Part shown: positions 1 to 12,500 of the stretch, in pieces
How positions within the stretch are numbered: the first letter of the stretch is position 1
How the letters are laid out: every line of letters begins with the position of its first letter
Source: Carposina sasakii
Taxonomy: Eukaryota > Arthropoda > Insecta > Lepidoptera > Carposinidae
Length of the DNA: 64,000 bases
Direction: 5' to 3'
Assembly (NCBI GenBank): GCA_014607495.2
Contig: CP053170.1
Location: 4,464,001 to 4,528,000, forward strand
Notes under the pieces: model-generated
What the model was told of the DNA's origin: nothing
Database searches by the model: none
The model's input: only the letters and a program-made list of their open reading frames with translations
Made by a program: the position numbers and the translations under genes

Positions 1-383
1 CTCAAATACACAAACACTACATTATTAAGTAGGTATAAGGTAGGTAAAATTGTATAGGTACAATAAAATTTTGGGATATGGCCTCTCGTATACACGAAGT
101 AAATATTGAATAGAAACCTTCTCGCAGTACATCGAGTATATCACACTGTCACTACCTGCCTAATATATTTTACGTGTAGATTCTTCCCTACAAAATTGTT
201 TTTGAGCAACTATCGATGAATTCTCATTAACATAATTTTATTCATCTTAAAAACCATAATGTTAAGTCCGTGAGAAGCGATTGCATAAAAAAATATTGTG
301 CTGTCAGTTTTCATCAACCGCCAAAACAGGGCAAAAACCACATCACATTCACAATTAACACCCATAATCTGGCCCCAGCTTAC

Positions 384-563
384 CTTGCGAGTCGGCAGCA
401 CACACATAGATCAGCATGGCCCTCCTCCGGCGTGCCCTGGCCGCCCCGACCCGCCCCAGCAGACATTGTCGGGGCTCGTCTGGGAGCGCGGCCACGGCGC
501 TCGGCATGGGCGGCCCTGACGCCGGCGTGGGGCATGCCACTGGGGAGGACAGCGAGATCGAGT
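384..563 (-). CDS. Exon 3 of the MGNSCSS gene
   Basis: This 180-nt exon runs from an acceptor (cttccag, ending at 564) to a donor (gtaagct, 383-377). Two bases complete the codon left by exon 2 (G+AC gives Asp), then 59 codons run open, and one base carries over. The product changes from a Pro/Ala/Ser-rich linker to [11 protein letters not shown] followed by [12 protein letters not shown], which looks like the first strand of a folded domain starting at the exon's end. The next exon is beyond the left edge. High GC contrasts with the flanking repeats. Confidence 0.68.
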
Positions 564-3500
564 CTGGAAGTCGAGGGGGTTGCTGTTACTTCTTTTGTAT
601 CATTTAACTTGTACTGGGATTCACTAAATCAGATGCTAAGGTACTCGGGCATTCGCTCAGGTGATGAGTTATCAACTTTTGTCACTAATCTTTTAGATCT
701 GCTCCGCTCCGCTATGCGTGGCTATGGGATCTACTCGTAGTTTATGATGCTGCAGCTCTTACTAGTTAGTTACATTATTCACACGGCGTATTGTGTACCC
801 GAAACCACATTTCGGGATCACAGCCTGCCGTGTGTAGGTATCTATGTATGTATATAGGGTGTAACAAAAGGGGTATGTTAAGCGAAAAGCTATGTAAACA
901 GCCCACTATAGAGAACCTATTTCCAAAATTGGAGACTCGAAATCACATGTTTATTTTTCGAGATTGTATGAACATTCCTGAGTTGTGTAGGAATTCTCCA
1001 TACTATCTGGAAAAATAAACATGTGATTTCGAGTCTGTACCTATAATTTTGTGGATAGGTTCACTATAGTGAGCTGTTTACATAGCTTTTCGCTTAACAT
1101 ACCCTTTCTGTTACATCCTGTATATGTAGTACCTTTATTTCGACTCAATTATCGACTGCCACTAGAGCTGACTGTGTTCTGGACAAACCTGTTTGCATGT
1201 ATATTTCTTTTTAATAGTTTTAACTCACCAATCACTCACTCTCTTCTTTCATCATCCTTCACCCTATAATAACGTGCTCTGTACAAAAATTGTAATTTAA
1301 ATATTCTAATATAACATTTTCGACCACAAAAGTGTTATTATCTATGTTCTAAACATAATGGTGCCGAAACCTAATAAATTCGCGTAAAATCAGTGTCCTA
1401 GAAGAAAAATTTGTGCAACGAAAATTTTCCAATCAAATTCAACGGTCGCCATTTCGGAAAAATCATATGTAAAATTCCTGTGTGCGCAGCGCTCCTGGTG
1501 GTGGTTTGGAAAAACCAGTTCAACTGTTCCGAATCGTTCAATTGAACTTTGAACGAGAACGTACGAACGTCATCACTGTCACAGTCATAAACAACATTGA
1601 CAGAAGTTTGTTTATTTACATTTAAATAATGGGTGGCGCAAGCGATAGACGTAAGTCCAAAGGAAGCAATGATGCAATGATCAGCGACGAAGAAGCAGTT
1701 AGGAAGTTAAAAGCACAGATTGCACAATGCAAGGGTTTAATTACCAAGACGGAAAACTTTTTATGCGAACATGAATCAAGAACCTTAGAGAAATGTACAA
1801 TTAAGGTACGATTACAGCAAATGGAAGCAAACCTACAAAAATACAATGATCTTGTTTTGGATCTAAGCATAATCACTGGAAACACTTCTGAAGAAGATTT
1901 TGTCGAAGACCTGCATGAAGAGAGATGCATCAAAATTATATGTACACTCCAAAATCTTTTGTGTGAGTCGGAGACAGAATCTCCTAAGACGTCTACCTCA
2001 CAAGCTTCTACTTCTGGAACAGAAATAAGACTACCAGAAATAGAGATTCCTGTTTTTGACGGAAGGGACTACAGTAAATACAAAACTTTCATCGAGATGT
2101 TCGACGCAATAATCAATTCGAATTCAAGATTACAACCGGTGCAAAAGTTATTTTATTTTAAGAAGTATTTAAAGGGTGAGGCTTTATCTATCATTGAAGG
2201 GCTTCCATTGACAGGTGATTCTTATTTAGAGGCTAGGGAATTGTTAAGATGTCGATATGATAATAAGTTCTTAGTTGTTACAAACCACATCAAAGCTTTA
2301 ATTGATAGTCAATGTTTGACAAAAGGTACTGCTTGCAACCTAAGGGAGCTTGTTTCCAACGCAAGACAACATCTTGGTGCCTTGAAATCACTAGGTCAGC
2401 CTACTGATAAATGGGATTTAATCATACTAACCATTTTATTAAAAAAGTTAGATCAGTTTTCATGCAGAGCATTTCATGAAAAGAGGGACAATTCACAAAT
2501 GCCAACAATAGAGGACTTCTTTGCATTTGTGGAGAGGAGAGCAAGCAGCTTCGAAGAAAGCCAATATAATGAAGGTAAGCAAGGTTTTACTTTTGACAAA
2601 AAACTAACAAAGGTGTCCAACATTGCCAATACAATTTCATGCAAATGTTGCGATTCGACATCTCATAAATTATTTAAATGTCCAGTTTTTGCAGCTAGGT
2701 CAGTCGCGGAAAGGATTGATCTTGCCTCAAAATGCAAACTGTGTCAAATTTGTTTAGGCCTACACAAAGGAAAGTGTCATTTTCATTTTAAATGTTCCAT
2801 ATGCAACAGCAAGGAGCATAACACTTTGCTTCATTGTGACAATGAGCCAATTATTAATACGTGTCATGCTAATGCCAACAATAATGCGGTTTTACTGCCT
2901 ACTGTTAAGGTCAAGGTGATGACCCATAATGGGAAATCACATATTACTTGCAAGGGGCTTTTAGACAGTGGCAGTCAAGTGTCGTTCATTACGAATAAAT
3001 TGGCTAATGCTTTAAATTTAAAACTTGACAAAAATAATAGATGTATTTCAGCCCTTGGTCGTAAAACTAAACTCACATTAGGGTCTGCAATTGTGAAATT
3101 CCAATCACTTATATCCACATTTAACTGCCAAGTGGCATGTTCAGTAGTGGACACAATTACAACTCAGTTGCCTCAGTGCAAGATTAATAAAAGCAATGTC
3201 ACATTACCGGACTCTGTTATATTAGCAGACAATGATTGGCATACTCCCGGGGATATTTCTTTTTTACTGGCAGCTGATGTATTTTTTTCAATTTTATTAC
3301 CCAGCAAAATCAAACTTCCAAATAACAATCTGTACCTCATTGGAACGGAGTTTGGTTCTATATTGTCTGGCGATATTCCATGCTCAAAAGATGCTCTCGA
3401 GTGTAGTAATGTGGCTTTGCACGTATCAGATTCTGCCAATAATCGTGTTGACCACCTCCTTACAAAATTTTGGGAAACTGAAATAGTCCCTGAAATAAAA

Positions 3501-6500
3501 TTGGAGGTTACAGCAAAGCAGGATTCCTGTGAAGCCGAGTTCAAACGCTCGGTACAGATAATAGACAATAAGTTTCAGGTGTCTCTTCAGCTTTCAAAGC
3601 CAATGGATCAACTCAACTTGGGAAACACCTTTCCTATAGCATTCAAAGCCCTCAATTGCATTGAGAAAAGGTTTGCTAAAGATGAGAGTTTGCACAAAAG
3701 ATATAAAGAATTTCTTAGTAAATATATTGAACTTGGTCATGCAAGGGTTTTACCCTTAACCAATTCAAACAGAAATAAATTTTATTTCATGCAACATCTA
3801 CCTATAATAAGAGAAGACAGGAAAACCACAAAGCTCAGAGTAGTTTTTAATGGTAATACTAGGGCTAGCAATAAATTCAACAGCCTCAATGATGTTCTGC
3901 TCAATGGTCATAAAACTCAAAAGGACTTATTTGACATATTAATTTTGTTCAGAAGTCATAAATATGTAATGGTGACAGACATTCAAAATATGTATAGATG
4001 TGTAAATATAGATCTTAAGTTTCATCACTTGCAGAACATTCTATGGCGGAATAATATAAACGATCTAATAGTTATACAATTTCAGACTGTGACGTATGGG
4101 CTAAGGAGTTCAAGCTTCTTAGCTACAAGATGTCTCGAGGAGCTGGCAGTCAGGTATGGAACAGAGTTTCCTCGTGCAGCTGAGGTGATACGCACGTCTA
4201 TGTATGTCGATGATGCCTTGTTCGGCGCGGACTCTATTGAGGAGACCATTCAAGTAAGAGACGAATTTATTAATCTTCTTAGCCGTGCCACATTCCATTT
4301 GCACAAATGGGCCTCTAATGATCTTCAGTTGCTTGCCGACATTCCTGCCGACAAGCAGTATTTTGATAACAGAGAGATATGTGCGAAGTCGGATTTAAAA
4401 ACGCTAGGCATGTCTTACGACACAAAGCAAGATGCCTTCAATGTATGTTGTCCTACCAAAAATATAGATATCTGGGATAAGCGCTCTATATTAAGTTTTA
4501 TAGGCTCATTTTACGATCCCTTAGGTCTAGCAGGACCTGTTGTTGTTAAAGCCAAGCAATTTTTACAAGTGCTATGGAAAGAGCAACTTTCATGGGATTC
4601 TCCCATTCCCGAAAGATTGTTAGAGTACTGGAAAATGTTTCATCAAAAATTAATATCTATGCCTGTCTTACATGTAAGTAGAAATGTAATAACTAGCAAA
4701 GCTGGTCGCATTGAGCTTGTAGGATTTTGTGATGCTTCAATGAAGTCATATGGTGCATGTATTTATATAAGAGTTATATTTGACGGCATTGTATATATGA
4801 ATCTGCTCTGCAGCAAATCTCGAATAGCTCCAATGAAAACTGTGTTGACAATCCCAAGATTGGAGTTAAATTCTGCTTTACTTTTAGCTAAATTGTATGA
4901 AAAAACTGTATCTATTCTAATTAATATTAAGTTTGATTGTAAATATTTATTTTCTGATTCAAAGGTAGTACTTTGTTGGCTACAATCAGAAAAGGCAAAC
5001 TTGCCTGCATATGTATCTAATAGAGTAACTGTTATAAACAATATAACAAATGATTGTAATTGGTCTCATGTTTATGGAGCCGTCAACCCTGCAGACTGCT
5101 TATCTCGTGGATGTAACCCGGCAGACCTTCTTAACAATCATCTATGGTGGCATGGGCCAACTGAAATGTCTAATGCTACTTATGATTTTTCCCAATGTTC
5201 AACATTTGTATGCAACCATTTAACAAGTGCTGTTGAGGTTGATCAAGCAGTGGGTTCGGCGGATTTACCAAAAGATCCACAAATGTTCACCAAATATTCA
5301 TCCTGGATTAAACTTCAAAAAATTGTGGCGTGGATCATGAGATTTTACCATAATTGCAAAAATAAAAACAATAAAGTTTTGACTGCATTAACAGTTACTG
5401 AATTAAAAAGGTCTCAATTTAAAATAATTTCAATAATACAGAATGAATATTTTTCTAAGGAATTTCATTGTATTCGAAATGATGAAACAATTAAGACTCA
5501 TTTAAAAAGTGTGGTGCCTTTTATAGATAGTGAAAATGTACTCAGAGCAACTGGAAGATTGCAAAAAGCAACCATTCCATTTTCTCAAAAGCATCCTATC
5601 ATATTACCGAAAAATTGTCATATAACTAAGTTAATAATAACGTATGAACATTTATTGCTTTTACATGGAGGTTTAAGACTTACCATGAGCAGTTTATCAC
5701 AAACATATTGGATAGTTAATTGTACTAGGGAAGTCAAGCGTATAATAAGCAAATGTGTTATTTGTTATCGACTCAAAGCTCAAGTTGCTTCTCAGCTTAT
5801 GGGCTCTTTGCCATTTGATAGGGTTAATGAAGCAAAAGTATTTGATGTTGTCGGAATAGATTACTGTGGTCCCTTTAGCATCAAGCAATCCTCAATTAGA
5901 AGAAGTATTGTGACTAAAGGATATGTTTGTGTGTTCGTATGTTTCGCTACCAAAGCGATACACATGGAATTAATTTCAGACATGACAACTCCAGCGTTTA
6001 TAGCTTCACTAAAGCGATTCATATCAAGACGAGGAATGCCATGTAAAATTTATTGCGACAACGCAAAAACCTTTAAGGGTGCAGATAATGCTTTAAAAGA
6101 ACTTGTAAATTTAAGCTCTAAGGAACACCAAAATTCTGTCATTAACTTCGCCCTGTCACGAGGCATAAGCTTTCAATACATTCCTAGTTACTCCCCAACA
6201 TTCGGTGGCCTTTGGGAGACTGCAGTTAAAAGTGCAAAATATCATTTCAAGCGAGTCATTGGAAATAGCTTGCTCACTTACGAAGAATTTAATACCATTT
6301 TAGTCATGACGGAGGGAATTCTTAACTCAATTACACAATTATCTAAAGATCCTGATGATTTTAGTTGTCTAACACCAGGTCATTTTTTAATTGGTAAAGC
6401 TTTAAATTCAATCCCTGAACCAGATATTACAAATATACCGCAGAATCGTTTGCGTCTGTGGCGTCGTTGTGAACAAATAAAACAACATTTTTGGTGTGTT

Positions 6501-9500
6501 TGGTATAAACAATATCTTACTCAATTAAACAACAGACCAAAATGGCACTCTAGTCAACCTAATGTGGAGGTGGGAAATTTGGTGCTCCTTAAAGAGGACA
6601 GATGTAGTCCACTAACTTGGCCCACCGCTAGAGTGACTAAGTTATATTTTGGCTCAGATAGTAAGGTCCGAGTGGTCGAAGTTAAACTTCCAAATGGATT
6701 TGTCTCAAAGAGAGCCATAAATAAAATTTGTGTGCTACCTATTTAATTAGAGTTTCGGAGTATGCAATGCTGCTTCCGGAGTATGTTCTGGACAAACCTG
6801 TTTGCATGTATATTTCTTTTTAATAGTTTTAACTCACCAATCACTCACTCTCTTCTTTCATCATCCTTCACCCTATAATAACGTGCTCTGTACAAAAATT
6901 GTAATTTAAATATTCTAATATAACATTTTCGACCACAAAAGTGTTATTATTTATGTTCTAAACAGACTGAATGATCACCGATTGGTGAGTGGCAAAATAT
7001 TGGGTATTATGTCTTTGAAACAACCGAAAGAAATATTGATTTCCAATAATCGTATGAAACAATTTTACAATTAGATACAACGAACGAAGCAATTTCATTA
7101 ACTTAACGTACCCGAGGCGGTAAAATACAATGATGTGATGTGAAAAGGCTTTTTATGACAAAAACATAAAGTGATATTTGCCTTGACTTGTCAGTAAATG
7201 TTGACGGTATTCAGCCTTATGTAAATTATTTCGAAATTATATACTTACGAAGGAAATTAAAGTATTTGAAAATTTGCATTTTTAACAGCTAGACGTAGCT
7301 TGAGTTTCAACTCTATGTAAATCATAATTTAAGATAGCTACGTAAATAAGGGCATCCTTACAGACTAGTTACTATTTTATTTCTCGATCTGATCACACAC
7401 TCATACGAGTATACAACCCGCGCCATCTCGTGTCAAAGGTGATGGCAGTTATTTTTCAGAGATACTAGGTAATGTTGGAAATTGTAAGGACATACTAAGT
7501 TATGGGGTGCGTTAATTTCTAACGGTAGATGCGTCGAGCGTTACTCCAGGTACAGGCAAACGCACTAACGCATCACTGGTTGAGTGTGAAAGGTTAAATA
7601 TTTGCCCGATTTCATTATTTATTTATATATAGGTAAATAATTAACAGCGGTGACTTACCAGACACACTGGAGCCCACAGGCCGGGGCCCCTTCAGCGGCG
7701 GGTGCTTGACCGACGGCGTCGGCTCCAGCCGCTCAGCCGAGGTGACGGCCGGAGGGTCAGCCGTCGCGTCGATGGACGGCTTGGTGATCCGATACGATGG
7801 CGACCTGCCGCAACAGTTAGATCTGCGTTATGTTATGATGCTCTAATACTACTATAAATGAATAAAATTAATAATGCTAAACGTTCTGTTTTTTCTGTTC
7901 CGGGGCTTTATTAGCGTGTCTGCTGCATCTACTCCCGTGTACGTCGTCAGAGTCGACTAAAGAACTCAATGGTGTTCTTTTGGACAATGAGCTAGCAACT
8001 CGACATTGATATTTTACATCTGGCCCAGCTATGCCGAACGTGGCTGTGGGATCTCCTCTGTGTTTCGGTAACACACCCGTATGTTTATGTTAGAATGTTT
8101 CTACCTATCTATCTTCCATTATGCGCAAGTTCAAATTTTCAACTGGCATTTACTATAAAAATTAAAAGAACGGTAGGAATTTGAGTATATCGTAATAGCA
8201 AACATCTGAGGGTCATTTAGTCGCAATCATAAACTTGGGCAGCTACAATAACAATATTTTTAGGAACGAAAACTGTTAAAATATGAAAAAAAAAATATCG
8301 GGACGAAATTATTCTAATTTGATTATAATTTCAAATCAATAATCAAAATAACAACAAAAATATGGCTAAACTAACAAACAACAACCGTTAATTTTTACAA
8401 AGTACCTAACAATAATCTGTAAATCATAAATGTATGTAAGTAAAAAGAAACAACTTTATAAAAAGAAATGGAAAAAATTCTTCACCCGAGTGGGAGTCGA
8501 ACCCACGACCTCTGCATACCGTGCTAGTGCTCTAACCACTGAGCTACCGGGTCAATTACTCGGATGACGAATTTTACAATCTCTTTTCTAAATTACATAT
8601 TGGCAACGTTATTTTTCATCCCGATAGCTATACACTAGCCAAATCTCGGTAAACAAAGCTGAATCCCTCAGCACAATGTTTAAAGATGAAACGATCAATC
8701 CATATCCTAACGGATTATATTAATGGAGAAGTGTTTTTTTTATAGATTTATCTTAGTCAAGATATTATATATTATAAAATTTTTATTAAAGAAACAACTT
8801 TTACTATGGGACCAACTCTGAAATATTGAAAAAAAATCAGCTGTTCCATACAATCTCGAATAACTACTGCACTGAAATGAATGGAACATCGGATTATTTT
8901 TTTCAATATTTCGGAGTTGGTCCCATAGTGAAAGTTGTTTCTTTTTACCTACCTAGTTTCGTGTCAAAAGATAATCATTAATTTTGGATAGACCTTATAT
9001 AGGCGGTGGTGGGGATCGATGCGTTTCATATTAAAATTTATAGTTATGTAAGTGCATTGTTTATTTAACACGATAACTTCAAAATTATTATTTTATTTTA
9101 GATTATTATATGGACCGATTTTTGCACGTCAGATAGCTTATTAGAGGAAATAAAGTTGATGCTGCCTTTCTCTAAAACTTGATCATGATAGAGACAGCAT
9201 CAACTTTACTACTTCTTCAGATAGGCTATCTGACGTTTGGAAAAATTGGCCCTAAATTGAATACGTAAGCAAAAAAAACATCATAAAAATAAATGCGAGC
9301 TACGAATATGCTACGAAACCTACTACGGTTTTACTACGGTTCGTAGCAGAGCTACCAAATAGCATTTCGACATGTACGGACTTTATTGTGTGGGCTAATT
9401 GCAAACGAATTCCAAAAACATATACTCCTTCTGCTTTGCTCTATATCTATATACTAATATTATATATTATATTATAAAGCTGAAGAGTTTGTTTGTTTGT

Positions 9501-12500
9501 TTGTTTGAACGCGCTAATCTCAGGAACTACTGGTCTGATTTGAAAAATTCTTTCAGTGTTAGATAGCCCATTTACCAAGAAAGGCTACAGTCTATACAAC
9601 AACCTGCCCGGCTTCGCACGGGTACAACGCCCCCTCACGCGGACGAAGTCGTGGGCGGCTGCTAGTGGCATAATAAAAGGCAATAGCCTAGCCTGTCCCA
9701 ACCGCGCCCGTAATCCGAATGGGAACAAACATTGACACAGGCAGTGCAAGCAGAGTGATAGGCCGCGACGTATCAAACACTGTGATACGTACGCTTGATA
9801 AATCAAACGTACCCTGTGATATAATCAAATATAGGTAGGTATGATATTATACCATAGGTAAATACTGGTTTGCTGGTACAAATCTCTTTTAGATATAGGT
9901 ATGCCGTTGTACATTTTCTTTTCGATCAACAAAGTTGATGTAAGTAAAGTACCTACTTACAATAAAAAAAGTAATACGTATGCAGGATGTTTGTGACAGC
10001 CAGGCAAATATTGATATGGTGACTTCAGACCATGATTCTGAGTCGAAAACAGTGAAAATCTTCTCAGGAAAATTCCAAAATTTTTCGATATTTTTTTATT
10101 TATTGGGGAAAAAATTGTTTTGTTAATTTAATTAGGCCTTAGATAAAATGGCTTAAAAACAAAATGTTTACCAAAAGATGATTTAAAAAAAGTTACACTC
10201 AAATACTGATCAACCCTAAAGGAGAGTTAAAAGTGATCCAAAAAACAGCAATGTATCACAGAATAACCAATAAGCCCATTTAAATAATCACATGATCGCC
10301 CCCGATATAATTTGCGCGGAAAACAAACATTACGAATAATCAAATTAAAAATGCATTTCTTGCAACTGTTAATACTGTCGTATAACTCAACACTGTAGTA
10401 CTTGTTCAGCATTTCAGTATTTGCCTGGCTGTCACACCCTGTATATCTCATTCTAAACCATGAACAGCAAAATTTTAGGCAAAGAAATATCTCTATCTTT
10501 AAAAAAAGCAAATTGAGATAAATGTATGACAACTAATATGTTCGTAATATACACATACATCACAGATATGATAATACTATAGCATACATACATACATATA
10601 AACACGCCTTTATCCCTTACGGGGTAAGCAGAGCACCAAGGGCCGATAGAACTACATGGTGCCACTACTGACCAAATTTTGAGGGTATAGTTGAGATGTA
10701 CAAGTTCACAGAATAAGAAAAAAGTATATAAAAATCCTAGGTTCAGAAGTATTACACTAAACAAATATGTGCTATTCTAGAAACCTATCTCTGCAACACA
10801 TCGTATCCAAATTACTAAAGCATAATCGAGTATATAACACATACAATACATTATAAAATTATTAAGAAAGAAAATGGAAAAAATTATTCATCCGAGTGGG
10901 CATCGAACCCACGACCACTGCAAACCGTGCGAGCCGCTATAACCACTAAGCCACCGGGTCAATTACTCGGATGACGAATTTTACAATCTCTTTTCTAAAT
11001 TACATATTGGCAACGTTATTCTTCATCCCGATAGCTATACACTAGCCAAATCTCGGCAAACAAAGCTGAATCCCTCAGCACAATGTTTAAAGATGAAACG
11101 ATCAACCATATCCTAACGGATTATATTAATGGAGAAGTGTTTTTATAAATTTATCTTAGTCAAGATATTATATATTTTAAAATTATTAATAAAGAAAATG
11201 GAAAAAATTCTTCACCCGAGTGGGAATCGAACCCACGACCACTGCAAACCGTGCGAGCCGCTATAACCACTAAGCCACCGGGTCAATTACATATAATACA
11301 GTCAATACATACTATGAAAAGCTTAATGCAGCCAAGTTTCTCAGATTTAATTAAAAGTATAAAAAGTTTACGTGTTGCACGTTCTATGAAATTCATGAAA
11401 CTGCAGCAATATTCACCGCAGGTGCAACAAGCTTGATAAAATAATTATAGTAAACTAGACGCCGCCTACGACTTTGTTCGCATTTACTGAAGAATTCCCA
11501 TTTTTTATATTCCAATGAGTTTTTGGGAATTCTGTGTTCCATATCCCTCTACTATTCTCCACTCCTCAAGATACCTTAGGTAGGAATTTCAGCTTTCTAC
11601 GTCCAATAGTTTCTATCAGTCACTCAAATACTCAGTAAGGGTATAGGTATAGATGTAGGTACTGGTACATACATAATTTTGAATTTTTGAACTTACACGA
11701 TACCCAGCGTTGGTACTGCTAGCTGTCTTACTTATATAATTAAATAAATAATAATAAATAAATAAATATTCACATACTTCACAACACATTAACTGTGTCC
11801 CACATTAATCTCCATCAGGTCTTTATTTTAATTTATAATTCCTTTCTTTCAACACGAAATATGGATAAGTACAAAAATATACGAATTTTATGAATATTTT
11901 GTTTTCCCTTCATATTAAAATTAATTATAAAAGACCGAGCTATCTGGCCAAATATTATTCAAGTCGTGAACATAAGTTACCATCGAAGGTTACTATTGTG
12001 AAATAAATTATGTTCATCATACATAGCAGTTAATGTTTATATCCGGTAATTTATGATATTTCACATCTAATTCTCGCGAACGGGATCACTGGGAGCAGTA
12101 GGTAAGTATTATTAAAAATGCCGGGACATCTTCATATTTCAACTGGACACGGTTATTGCAGTTCGCCCCTTTCAGAGGGTGGGTACTAAATCGTCGCAGT
12201 GTCCACGGTAGGGGGTAAGAAAATAAACCCTGAAGCGGTGGCTTATGTCTAGAGAGAATAAAAATATTCAATAACCTTAGACTGAAATTCGTGTGGATAA
12301 AAGAATTTTCATTGGTGTTGAAAAATGTGTTGAAATGTAAAGCCATTTTTATGCTTTACATATAAAACTGTGCTGTTCTGACCTTAATTAAAGCTTTTGT
12401 TTTTTGTAATATATAGATATACATATAAACTAGCAAGTATCATCGAAACCTTTAACAAACATCAACACATCCTCACAAATTTTCACACGTTTCAGTAAGT

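Larger units (their letters stand above)
1175..6964 (+). mobile_element. Complete BEL/Pao LTR retrotransposon with 5-bp target duplication
   Basis: Two 181-bp long terminal repeats (1175-1355, 6784-6964) begin TGTTCT, end AACA and differ at one base (c1342 versus t at the matching position near 6951). The element is flanked by the 5-bp duplication gactg (1170-1174 and 6965-6969), the size normal for BEL/Pao. A tRNA primer-binding site follows the 5' LTR and a single 1705-codon gag-pol frame fills the interior. No env-like frame is seen. It sits in intron 2 of the minus-strand MGNSCSS gene, in antisense. Near-identical LTRs and an unbroken frame indicate a recent insertion that may still be active. 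Confidence 0.95.

Noticed and set aside
270..740. 156-codon plus-strand open frame
   Set aside because: It is antisense to exon 3 of the minus-strand gene, which has proper splice sites and phase; the plus frame then runs into a dispersed repeat.
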